Made by a program: the position numbers and the translations under genes. Positions 53,892-61,359 of a stretch of 64,000 bases of DNA are shown here, piece by piece (within the stretch, counting starts at the first letter, position 1; each line of letters starts with the position of its first letter). The stretch covers positions 1 to 64,000 of the forward strand of contig JAIUPN010000008.1 in the NCBI GenBank assembly GCA_020160755.1, in the 5' to 3' direction. Below the pieces are notes generated by a model. That model made no database searches. It was given only the letters and a program-made list of their open reading frames with translations, and had not been told where the DNA came from. This stretch comes from Pseudomonadota bacterium (GTDB lineage Bacteria > Pseudomonadota > Alphaproteobacteria > Sphingomonadales > Sphingomonadaceae).

Positions 53892-55175
53892 ATGAAGGCG
53901 CTCGCGATACCGCGCAAACGGCTGGTTTCGATTGTCGGCGGATCGATGGGCAACCTCGTCGAATGGTACGACTGGTTCGCCTATGCCGCCTTCGCCATCT
54001 ATTTCGCTCCGGTCTTTTTCCCGCAGGCCGACCCGACCGCACAGCTTCTGAACTCGGCGGCGATCTTTGCCGTCGGCTTCGTGATGCGCCCGATCGGCGC
54101 GTGGGTGATGGGACGCTTCGCCGACACGCGCGGGCGCAAGGCGGGGCTGTCGCTGTCGGTCGCGCTGATGTTCAGCGGATCGATGCTGATCGCGGTCGCG
54201 CCGACCTACGCGGCCGCCGGGCTGCTCGGCCCCGCGACCTTGCTCATCGCGCGCATGTTGCAGGGCCTGTCACTCGGCGGCGAATATGGTGCGAGCGCGA
54301 CCTATCTGTCCGAAATGGCGCCCAGGGAGAATCGCGGCTTCTGGGCGAGCTTCCAATATATGACGCTGTGCGGCGGCCAGCTTTGCGCGATCTTTGTCGC
54401 GGTGGTGCTGCAATTCTTCCTGACCGAGGCCGAACTCACCGCATGGGGGTGGCGCATTCCCTTCGTGATCGGCGCGCTGCTCGCGCTCGGCGTCTATCTG
54501 CTTCGCCGCAATCTTGCCGAAACGCCGTCGTTCGAGAATCAGGCGGTCGACCGCCCGGTATCGACCGCCAAACTGTTGTGGCAAGAGCATCGCCGCGAAA
54601 GCATTCTCGTCGGCATGTTGTCGGCGGGCGGCGGGCTCGCGGCCTATACCTACACCAGCTACATGCAGAAATTCCTGTTCAATACGGTGGGCTTCGACAA
54701 GGCGACCGCGACCTATATCATCGCCGCCGCGCTGCTGTGGTTCACCGCGATGCAGCCGGTGTTCGGCGCGCTTGCCGACCGGTTCGGACGCAAGCCGATG
54801 CTGCTGCTGTTCGGGATCGGCGGCGCGATTGTCGCGGTGCCGACCTTCATGACGCTGGAGACCGTCACCTCGCCCTATGTCGCCACCCTGCTCATCATGA
54901 TCCCGCTCACGCTGCAAAGCGGCTACAGCGCGAACAATGCGCTGGTGAAGGCCGAACTCTTCCCCGCGCATATTCGCGGGCTCGGCGTCGCGCTGCCCTA
55001 CGCGATCGGCAACGCGATTTTCGCGGGCACGCTCGAAATGGTCGCGCTGGCGCTGAAGGACGCGGGGATCGAGCGCGTTTTCTATTTCTACGTCGCGTTC
55101 GTCATCGCGATGGCCGGTGTCGCGACGCTGTTGCTTCCCGAAACGAAAGAGCGCAGCCTGATTACCGAGGATTAG
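53892..55175 (+). CDS. MFS transporter, metabolite:H+ symporter (MHS) type
   Basis: A 427-residue permease with 12 helices. GGSMGNLVEWYDWFAYAAFAIYFAPVFFPQ at the start and GRFADTRGRKAGLSLSV are the signature of the MHS family (KgtP, ShiA, ProP-like), suggesting organic acid or osmolyte uptake with protons. GLSLGGEYGASATYLSEMAP lies in helix 4. The strong ribosome site GGGGGAC precedes the ATG. 19 nt follow pgeF, so it may be read through from that operon. Confidence 0.88.
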   Translation: MKALAIPRKRLVSIVGGSMGNLVEWYDWFAYAAFAIYFAPVFFPQADPTAQLLNSAAIFAVGFVMRPIGAWVMGRFADTRGRKAGLSLSVALMFSGSMLIAVAPTYAAAGLLGPATLLIARMLQGLSLGGEYGASATYLSEMAPRENRGFWASFQYMTLCGGQLCAIFVAVVLQFFLTEAELTAWGWRIPFVIGALLALGVYLLRRNLAETPSFENQAVDRPVSTAKLLWQEHRRESILVGMLSAGGGLAAYTYTSYMQKFLFNTVGFDKATATYIIAAALLWFTAMQPVFGALADRFGRKPMLLLFGIGGAIVAVPTFMTLETVTSPYVATLLIMIPLTLQSGYSANNALVKAELFPAHIRGLGVALPYAIGNAIFAGTLEMVALALKDAGIERVFYFYVAFVIAMAGVATLLLPETKERSLITED

Positions 55176-55253
55176 GGTCGGCATGTCGCGCAATATAGTT
55201 TCAAACGAAACCGGCGTGCTGTAGAGGGCCCCAACACCTCAAGGAGCATCCCC

Positions 55254-56546
55254 ATGGCCATGCGCGGCAAACCCAAGAACAACACCCGGAAAATCGGCGA
55301 TCGCGACCTCAGCCCCGCCACGCTGATGATGGGACTCGGCTATGACCCGACGCTGTCCGAAGGTTCGCTGAAGCCGCCGATCTTCCTTACCTCGACCTTC
55401 GCGTTCGAAAGCGCGGCGGCGGGCAAGCGCTTTTTCGAACATATCACCGGCAAGCGCGAGGGCCCCGCCGACGGCCTCGTCTATTCGCGCTTCAACGGCC
55501 CGAACCAGGAAATTCTGGAGGACCGCCTCGCGGTCTGGGACGGCGCCGACGACAGCCTCGTCTTTTCGAGCGGTATGTCGGCGATCGCGACCCTGCTCCT
55601 CGCGCTCGTCGGGCAGAATGACGTGATCGTCCACTCTGGCCCGCTCTATGCCGCGACCGAAACGCTGATCGCGCGCATCCTGTCGCGCTTCGGCGTCAGC
55701 TTCGTCGACTTCCCCGCGGGCGCGACGCGCGAGGAAATCGATGCCATTCTCGTCCGCGCGCAGGCGCTTGCCGACGAAAAGGGCGGCAAGGTCGCGCTGG
55801 TCTATCTCGAAAGTCCGGCGAACCCGACCAACGCGCTCGTCGATGTCGAAGCGGTCCGCGCTGCACGCGACGCCGCCTTCCCCGGCGAGCAAAAACCTGC
55901 GATCGCGATCGACAACACTTTCCTCGGCCCGCTGTGGCAAAAGCCGCTCCGCCAGGGCGCCGAACTGATCGTCTACAGCCTGACCAAATATGCCGGCGGG
56001 CATTCGGATCTCGTCGCGGGCGGCGTGTCGGGTGACCAGCACCTGCTCAACCTGATCCGCCCGATGCGCAACACGATCGGCACGATCTGCGACCCCAATA
56101 CCGCGTGGATGCTGCTCCGCAGCCTCGAAACGCTCGAACTGCGGATGAGCCGCGCGGGCGAGAATGCCCTCAAGGTCTGCACTTTCCTTCGTGATCATCC
56201 CAAGGTCGACGGACTCGGCTATCTCGGCTTCATCAGCGATCCGCGCCAGAAGGACATCTTCGACCGCCATTGCACGGGCGCCGGGTCGACCTTCTCGCTG
56301 TTCATCAAGGGCGGCGAGGAAGAGAGCTTCCGCTTCCTCGACGCGCTGAAGATCGCCAAGCTCGCGGTCAGCCTCGGCGGCACCGAGACGCTGGCAAGCC
56401 ATCCGGCGGCGATGACACACCTGTCGGTCCCCGAAGAGCGCAAGAAGGCGCTCGGCATCACCGACAATCTCGTCCGCGTATCGATCGGTATCGAAGATCC
56501 CGACGATCTGATCGCCGACTTCGCGCAGGCGCTCGACGCGGTCTAA
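55254..56546 (+). CDS. Cys/Met metabolism PLP-dependent enzyme (cystathionine gamma-synthase family)
   Basis: A 430-residue fold-type I PLP enzyme. Motifs: PPIFLTSTFAFESAAAGKRFF, YSRFNGPNQEILEDRLAVW, FSSGMSAIATLLLAL, YLESPANPTNALVD, AIDNTFLGPLWQKPL and the PLP lysine in YSLTKYAGGHSDLVAGG. The N-terminal extension and several changes place it in the subgroup annotated as cystathionine gamma-synthase family or methionine gamma-lyase-like, so the exact reaction is open. The stop shares CTAA with the opposing HAD gene. Confidence 0.88.
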   Translation: MAMRGKPKNNTRKIGDRDLSPATLMMGLGYDPTLSEGSLKPPIFLTSTFAFESAAAGKRFFEHITGKREGPADGLVYSRFNGPNQEILEDRLAVWDGADDSLVFSSGMSAIATLLLALVGQNDVIVHSGPLYAATETLIARILSRFGVSFVDFPAGATREEIDAILVRAQALADEKGGKVALVYLESPANPTNALVDVEAVRAARDAAFPGEQKPAIAIDNTFLGPLWQKPLRQGAELIVYSLTKYAGGHSDLVAGGVSGDQHLLNLIRPMRNTIGTICDPNTAWMLLRSLETLELRMSRAGENALKVCTFLRDHPKVDGLGYLGFISDPRQKDIFDRHCTGAGSTFSLFIKGGEEESFRFLDALKIAKLAVSLGGTETLASHPAAMTHLSVPEERKKALGITDNLVRVSIGIEDPDDLIADFAQALDAV

Positions 56547-57268
56547 CGACTGCGGCGCGCGCGCCAGTCGACGACCTGCCACCCCATCTTTGGCGCGAGC
56601 AGCTTCAGCTTGCGCGATGGGGTGGTGGCGACCGCCTCGTCGGCAAAATGCAGCATCGGATGGTCGGAGACATGGTCCGAATAGGCGCGGATATGCGTGC
56701 TATCGCGCGTAATATCATTCGCCGTCATCCAGCCGTCGATCCGCACGAACTTCGCCTCGCCATAGCAATTGTCGCCCGCGAGGCGCGCATGGATATGATC
56801 GGCGCCATCGGGTTCGTCGAGCTGCGTTGCGAGCACATCGTCCATGCCGAGCCGTTCCGCGATCGCGTCGACATAGAGGTGAAAGGATGCGGTCGCGAGG
56901 AGCAGCCGGTATCCCGCTTCGCGGTCGGCGGCGATCTGTTCGAGCGCGGCGGGATGCAGCCCGCGCGCCACCACCTTGTCGGCATAGCTTTCGGCCAGCG
57001 GCGCGATTTCGGTCCGGCGGAAGCGCTTGCCGACGAGCAGCCTCAGGTTGATCGCCTTCAACCGCGACCGGTCGATCAGGCGCAGCGAATAAGCCGCACC
57101 GGCAAGTCCAACGAGCGGTAAAAGCAGCAATCGCCATTGCTGGCGCCGCCGCGCAACATGCATGAGGAAACCGCTGTAAGTCCCTGAACGCGTTATTGTC
57201 CGGTCCATGTCGTACATGGCGACGCGATGAACATAGTCGGGGATCGTCGTGGCGAGCGGCTCTTCCAT
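56543..57268 (-). CDS. HAD-superfamily subfamily IB phosphatase
   Basis: A 241-residue HAD hydrolase. Nucleophile motif YDMDRTITRSGTYS (Asp19 and Asp21), motif II LLLATASFH and motif IV ending YSDHVSDHPML are in order, as in SerB/PgpP-like IB enzymes. A hydrophobic stretch LLLLPLVGLAGAAYSL follows motif I. The substrate could be a phospholipid head-group phosphate, which is a guess. It overlaps the PLP enzyme gene by 4 nt at the stops and is divergent from the Mla operon. Confidence 0.88.
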   Translation of the reverse strand: MEEPLATTIPDYVHRVAMYDMDRTITRSGTYSGFLMHVARRRQQWRLLLLPLVGLAGAAYSLRLIDRSRLKAINLRLLVGKRFRRTEIAPLAESYADKVVARGLHPAALEQIAADREAGYRLLLATASFHLYVDAIAERLGMDDVLATQLDEPDGADHIHARLAGDNCYGEAKFVRIDGWMTANDITRDSTHIRAYSDHVSDHPMLHFADEAVATTPSRKLKLLAPKMGWQVVDWRARRSR

Positions 57269-57331
57269 GTCCCACCCATAGTGTGACCGCGCGACGTGGC
57301 CAAGACCCGCGATATCGGCCCATGGATTCGC

Positions 57332-57358
57332 TTGCCGTCACGGGGCAAATAATACAAT
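57332..57358 (+). promoter_or_regulatory. Candidate promoter of the Mla operon
   Basis: TTGCCG (57332-57337) and TACAAT (57353-57358) with a 15-nt gap, close before the ATG at 57371. The AT-rich AAATAATACAAT stands out. The leader would be very short. Confidence 0.45.
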
Positions 57359-57370
57359 GTCCTCCGCACG

Positions 57371-58477
57371 ATGGTGGCCCGGGCGGATTTCGAACATAGC
57401 GACGGTGCCGACGGCGCCGAAGTTCGCTTCACCGGCCGACTGACGCTGGCGCGTCTGGGCGATGTCCCCGCGCGGCTCGACGCCCTCGGTCCGATCGCGA
57501 CGCTCGACCTGTCGGCCCTCGAACGCATCGATACGGTGGGCGCGTGGATCGTGACGCGCACCGTCAATGAACATGGCTCCAGGGTCATCGGCGCGAGCGA
57601 CGAGGCGCAGCGCCTGCTGGACGCGCTGGCGAGCGACAAGAGCGAATATCGCGTCCACCGCGACCGCCGCCCGATGTGGGCACGCATGCTCGAACAGGTC
57701 GGCACCGCCAGCGTCGCGATCTGGCACGAATTGCTTGGTATTGTGGGATTTTTCGGCGCGATGATCGTCGCGCTCGGCATCCAGATTCGCGCGCGCCGCC
57801 GCCTCCGCTGGAACGCGGTCGTCACGCGATTCCAGGCGGTCGGCGTCGACGCGCTCCCGATCATCGGCCTGATGAGTTTCCTGATCGGGATCGTCATCGC
57901 GCAGCAGGGCGCGGTGCAGCTCGAACAATTCGGGCTGGAGGTGTTCACGATCAACCTCGTCGGCCGCGCCTCGATCCGCGAACTCGGATTGCTGATGACC
58001 GCCATCATGGTCGCCGGCCGCTCGGGGTCTGCCTTTGCGGCGCAGATCGGCACGATGAAGCTGACCGAAGAGGTCGATGCGATGCGCACGATCGGCGTGT
58101 CGCCGATGGAGGCGATCGTGCTGCCGCGCGTCGCCGCATCGACGATCACCATGCCGCTGCTCGGTTTCTACGCCAGCCTGTGCGCGATCGCCGGCGGCGG
58201 CGTCTTCTGCTGGATCGGGCTCGACATCCCGCCGCTCACCTATATCCAGCGGCTGCGCGAAATCATCCCGATGACCGATTTCTGGATCATGCTGATCAAG
58301 GCGCCCGTGTTCGGCATCCTGATCGGCGTGACCGGATGTTACGAAGGCATGCAGGTTCGCCAGAACGCCGAAGAAGTCGGCAAGCGGACGACGTCGGCGG
58401 TGGTCGCCGCGATCTTCCTCGTCATCGTCCTCGACGCGATGTTCGCCGTCTTCTTCTCGTCGCTGGGATGGAATTGA
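57371..58477 (+). CDS. mlaE: Mla-type lipid ABC transporter permease with N-terminal STAS-like domain
   Basis: A 368-residue protein. Residues ~1-105 are soluble with a STAS-like pattern (VRFTGRLTLARLGDVPARLD, TLDLSALERIDTVGAWIV), as MlaB would be in E. coli, here fused. The permease part (~118-368) has the MlaE/YrbE signature ELGLLMTAIMVAGRSGSAFAAQIGTMKLTEEVDAM. It forms the inner-membrane channel for phospholipid traffic. It heads a four-gene operon; its stop overlaps the next start by 1 nt (TGATG). Confidence 0.92.
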   Translation: MVARADFEHSDGADGAEVRFTGRLTLARLGDVPARLDALGPIATLDLSALERIDTVGAWIVTRTVNEHGSRVIGASDEAQRLLDALASDKSEYRVHRDRRPMWARMLEQVGTASVAIWHELLGIVGFFGAMIVALGIQIRARRRLRWNAVVTRFQAVGVDALPIIGLMSFLIGIVIAQQGAVQLEQFGLEVFTINLVGRASIRELGLLMTAIMVAGRSGSAFAAQIGTMKLTEEVDAMRTIGVSPMEAIVLPRVAASTITMPLLGFYASLCAIAGGGVFCWIGLDIPPLTYIQRLREIIPMTDFWIMLIKAPVFGILIGVTGCYEGMQVRQNAEEVGKRTTSAVVAAIFLVIVLDAMFAVFFSSLGWN

Positions 58478-59343
58478 TGAGCGAAGAAATCGAACAGGAA
58501 ATCAAGGAAGAGCTCGCCGCAGCCGATGCGGTGCGACCCGAAAAGTTCGACGAGGCGATCTGCATTCGCGGCCTTCGCAACCAGTTCGGCGACGCGGTGA
58601 TCCACGACGGCCTCGACCTCACCGTCCGTTCGGGCGAGATCCTCGGCGTCGTCGGCGGATCGGGCACCGGCAAGTCGGTGCTGATGCGCTCGATCATCGG
58701 GCTCCAGACACCCGCCGCGGGCGAGATCGAAGTCTATGGCAAAACGCTCGACACGATCGCCGACGAAGAGGAATCGCGCGACCTGCGCCGGCGCTGGGGC
58801 GTGATGTTCCAGGGCGGTGCGCTCTTCTCGACGCTGAGCGTCGCCGAAAATATCCAGGTTCCCCTGCGCGAATATTATCCGCGGCTCGACCAGCGTCTGC
58901 TCGACGAGATCGCGGCATACAAGGTCCAGATGGTCGGCCTGCCGTCCGATGCGGGCCCCAAATATCCGGCGGAGCTGTCGGGCGGGATGGTGAAACGCGC
59001 CGGGCTTGCGCGCGCGCTCGCGCTCGACCCCGCGCTGCTCTTTCTCGACGAACCGACCGCGGGGCTCGATCCGATCGGCGCCGCCAAGTTCGACGAACTG
59101 CTGCGCGGACTCGCCGACACGATGGGGCTGACCGTTTTCCTGATCACCCACGACCTCGATACGCTCTATGCTACGTGCGACCGCGTCGCGGTGCTCGCCG
59201 AAAAGAAGGTGATCGCGGTCGGCACGATCCCCGAATTGCTTGCCACCGAGCATCCGTGGATACAGGATTATTTCAACGGACCCCGCGGGCGCGCGGCTGC
59301 AAACTGCAATATCGCGCTGGAGCGGCAGGATAGGAAAAGCTGA
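58477..59343 (+). CDS. mlaF: Mla-type ABC transporter ATP-binding protein
   Basis: A 288-residue ATPase. Walker A GGSGTGKSVLMRSI, Q-loop VMFQGGALFSTLSVAENI, signature LSGGMVKRAGLARALA, Walker B LLFLDEPTAGLDP and switch His in LITHDLDTL are complete. The N-terminal ~30 residues are acidic. I chose the ATG at 58477, overlapping the mlaE stop; ATG 58468 is possible. It powers the transporter. Its stop overlaps the MCE gene start by 1 nt. Confidence 0.95.
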   Translation: MSEEIEQEIKEELAAADAVRPEKFDEAICIRGLRNQFGDAVIHDGLDLTVRSGEILGVVGGSGTGKSVLMRSIIGLQTPAAGEIEVYGKTLDTIADEEESRDLRRRWGVMFQGGALFSTLSVAENIQVPLREYYPRLDQRLLDEIAAYKVQMVGLPSDAGPKYPAELSGGMVKRAGLARALALDPALLFLDEPTAGLDPIGAAKFDELLRGLADTMGLTVFLITHDLDTLYATCDRVAVLAEKKVIAVGTIPELLATEHPWIQDYFNGPRGRAAANCNIALERQDRKS

Positions 59344-60284
59344 TGGAAACACGGTCGAACAATGTGCTCGTCGGCGCTTTCGTCCTCTTCTTCACTGCGG
59401 CGCTCGCCTTTTTCGTCGTCTGGCTGGCGAACGACAGCGGCGGCGAAAAGCGCGAGTATGACATCTTCTTCAAACAGTCGGTCGACGGGCTGAACAAGGG
59501 CGCGCAGGTGCAATTTTCGGGCGTGCCCTCGGGGCAGGTCCGCGAGATCGCGCTGTGGCCCGACGATCCGCAGTTCGTGCGCGTGCGCATCGAGGTGAAC
59601 GAGGGCGTGCCCGTGTTGCAAGGGACGACGGCGGCGCTCGAGGGCGTCGGCTTCACCGGCGTGTCGCAAATCTCGCTCGACGGCGCGGTCAAGGGCGCGC
59701 CGCCGATCGCCGACAAGGGCCCCGCGGGCAAGCCGGTCATCCCGACCCGCGTCGGCGGGCTCGGCGAATTGCTCAACACCGCACCGCAATTGCTCCAGCG
59801 CCTGTCGACGCTGAGCGAGCGCCTCGCCGAACTGGCCGACGACGAGAATCAGGCGAGCATCCGCGGCATCCTCAACAATGTCGAGGCATCGACCGCGATT
59901 CTCGCCCGCAACGGTCCGGCGATCGAAAAGGCACTGGCGGACACGCGCATCGCGATCCAGCAGACGGGGGTTGCCGCCGAGCAGATCGGTAATCTGGCCG
60001 CATCGGCGCAAGGTACGATCGACCGCAATGTCGATCCGGCAATGGCGAATCTGCGCGACACGCTGAAATCCGCGAACGCGTCGATGGCGACGCTGGAATC
60101 GGCCATCTCCGACGCGCGACCGGGTCTCAAGACCTTCAGCGAAACGACGATTCCCGAAGCCAATGCGCTGATCCGCGACCTGCGCCGCACTTCCGCCTCG
60201 CTGTCCAGCCTGACCGACAAGCTCGATCAGCAGGGTGCCGGCGCCGTGCTCGGCGGCAGCCAGCTGCCCGATTACAAGAAATGA
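59343..60284 (+). CDS. mlaD: MlaD-like MCE-domain protein
   Basis: A 313-residue protein with one N-terminal transmembrane helix (about 7-29) and a MCE domain (about 37-115: YDIFFKQSVDGLNKGAQVQFSGVPSGQVREI). A long helical/coiled region (~135-305; LLQRLSTLSERLAELADDEN, TAILARNGPAIEKALADTRI) follows, longer than E. coli MlaD, and may form a periplasm-spanning tube. It binds and guides lipids. Confidence 0.92.
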   Translation: METRSNNVLVGAFVLFFTAALAFFVVWLANDSGGEKREYDIFFKQSVDGLNKGAQVQFSGVPSGQVREIALWPDDPQFVRVRIEVNEGVPVLQGTTAALEGVGFTGVSQISLDGAVKGAPPIADKGPAGKPVIPTRVGGLGELLNTAPQLLQRLSTLSERLAELADDENQASIRGILNNVEASTAILARNGPAIEKALADTRIAIQQTGVAAEQIGNLAASAQGTIDRNVDPAMANLRDTLKSANASMATLESAISDARPGLKTFSETTIPEANALIRDLRRTSASLSSLTDKLDQQGAGAVLGGSQLPDYKK

Positions 60285-60295
60285 GGATTTACGCC

Positions 60296-60895
60296 ATGAT
60301 CCGCCGCCTCCGCGCACCGCTGCTCGCCACTGCCGCCGCCGTTTCGTTGTCGGCGTGCATCGGCCTCGGCGGCAAGACCCCACCCTTCCTGCTGACGCTC
60401 GACGCCGACGCGGCGCCCGCCGCCGGGGGAGCGCGCACGGCAGCCGAATCGGCGACGCTGACGATCCTGATCCCGACCGCGCCGCAAAAACTGCGCACGA
60501 CACGGATCCCGGTGCAGCAGGACGAAGCGAGCGTCGCTTATGTCAAGGACGCGCAGTGGGTCGAAGCGCCATCGCGCCTGTTCCAGCGGCTCGTGTCCGA
60601 AACGGTGTCGGCGCGCACATCGCGCGTCGTGCTCGACGAGGGGCAATATCTGACCGCACCGGGTGAGCAACTCGCGGGCCAGCTGATGGAGTTCGGCGTC
60701 GACGCGCGCACGAACGAAGCGGTCGTCGTTTATCAGGCGATGCTGGTCGCAGCGGGCGGCAAAGCTGTGACGCAGCGCCGGTTCGAGGCGCGCGAGGCGA
60801 TCGGCGGCAAGGTCGAGGCGAAACCCGTCGGCGAGGCGCTGACCCGCGCCGCAAACAAGGTCGCAAGCGACGTCACCGGATGGCTGGGCGGCTAA
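60296..60895 (+). CDS. ABC-type transport auxiliary lipoprotein
   Basis: A 199-residue predicted lipoprotein (lipobox LSAC, residue ~21) of the PqiC/ABC-auxiliary type. The mature part includes FLLTLDADAAP, TLTILIPTAPQKLRTTRIPVQ and WVEAPSRLFQRLVSETV, the usual layout of the family, which helps MCE transporters at the outer membrane. I prefer the ATG at 60296 (AGGA 8 nt upstream); ATG 60281 overlaps mlaD. It ends the four-gene operon. Confidence 0.88.
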   Translation: MIRRLRAPLLATAAAVSLSACIGLGGKTPPFLLTLDADAAPAAGGARTAAESATLTILIPTAPQKLRTTRIPVQQDEASVAYVKDAQWVEAPSRLFQRLVSETVSARTSRVVLDEGQYLTAPGEQLAGQLMEFGVDARTNEAVVVYQAMLVAAGGKAVTQRRFEAREAIGGKVEAKPVGEALTRAANKVASDVTGWLGG

Positions 60896-61032
60896 CCCCA
60901 CCCCTCACCGCGGTTGCCATTTCAGCCGCCGCCCCTTAAAGGCCGCGGCATATCACCCATCGATGCGCCGCCTCTTCCGGGTTTCCGGCAGCGCACTTCC
61001 TTTCGAGCCCGCCGACTTGAAAGGACCGTCTT

Positions 61033-61353
61033 ATGGCGTGGGTTATCCTCGCGATCGCCGTTGTTACCGAAATCATCTGGGCGCTCAGCCTGAAATGGGC
61101 TGCCACGATGGGGACATGGCAAGCCTCGATCGTTCCCGTTTCGCTGAGCTTCCTCAACATGGCGCTGCTGGCCTTTGCGATGCGCGGCATCTCCGCCGGG
61201 ACCGCCTATGCGATCTGGACCGGGCTCGGCGCGGTCGGCGTGATCATCGGCGGCATCTTCTGGTTCGGCGAGAAGGTGAACGCCGTCCAGATCGGCTTCA
61301 TGACGCTGATCGTTATCGGCGTCGCCGGAACCAAGCTGTTTTCGACGACCTGA
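61033..61353 (+). CDS. SMR-family transporter (SugE/Gdx-like)
   Basis: A 106-residue small multidrug resistance protein with four helices. The essential Glu is in VVTEIIWALSLKW, and GTAYAIWTGLGAVGVIIGG and FGEKVNAVQI fit the SugE/Gdx subgroup (guanidinium exporters) rather than EmrE. AAGGACC lies before the ATG. I saw no clear guanidine riboswitch in the 137 nt upstream. It converges on pepN with 6 nt between. Confidence 0.9.
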   Translation: MAWVILAIAVVTEIIWALSLKWAATMGTWQASIVPVSLSFLNMALLAFAMRGISAGTAYAIWTGLGAVGVIIGGIFWFGEKVNAVQIGFMTLIVIGVAGTKLFSTT

Positions 61354-61359
61354 CGCGCC

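Noticed and set aside
60896..61032. Possible guanidine riboswitch before the SMR gene
   Set aside because: SugE/Gdx genes often have one, but the conserved ykkC, mini-ykkC and guanidine-III motifs were not seen in these 137 nt.
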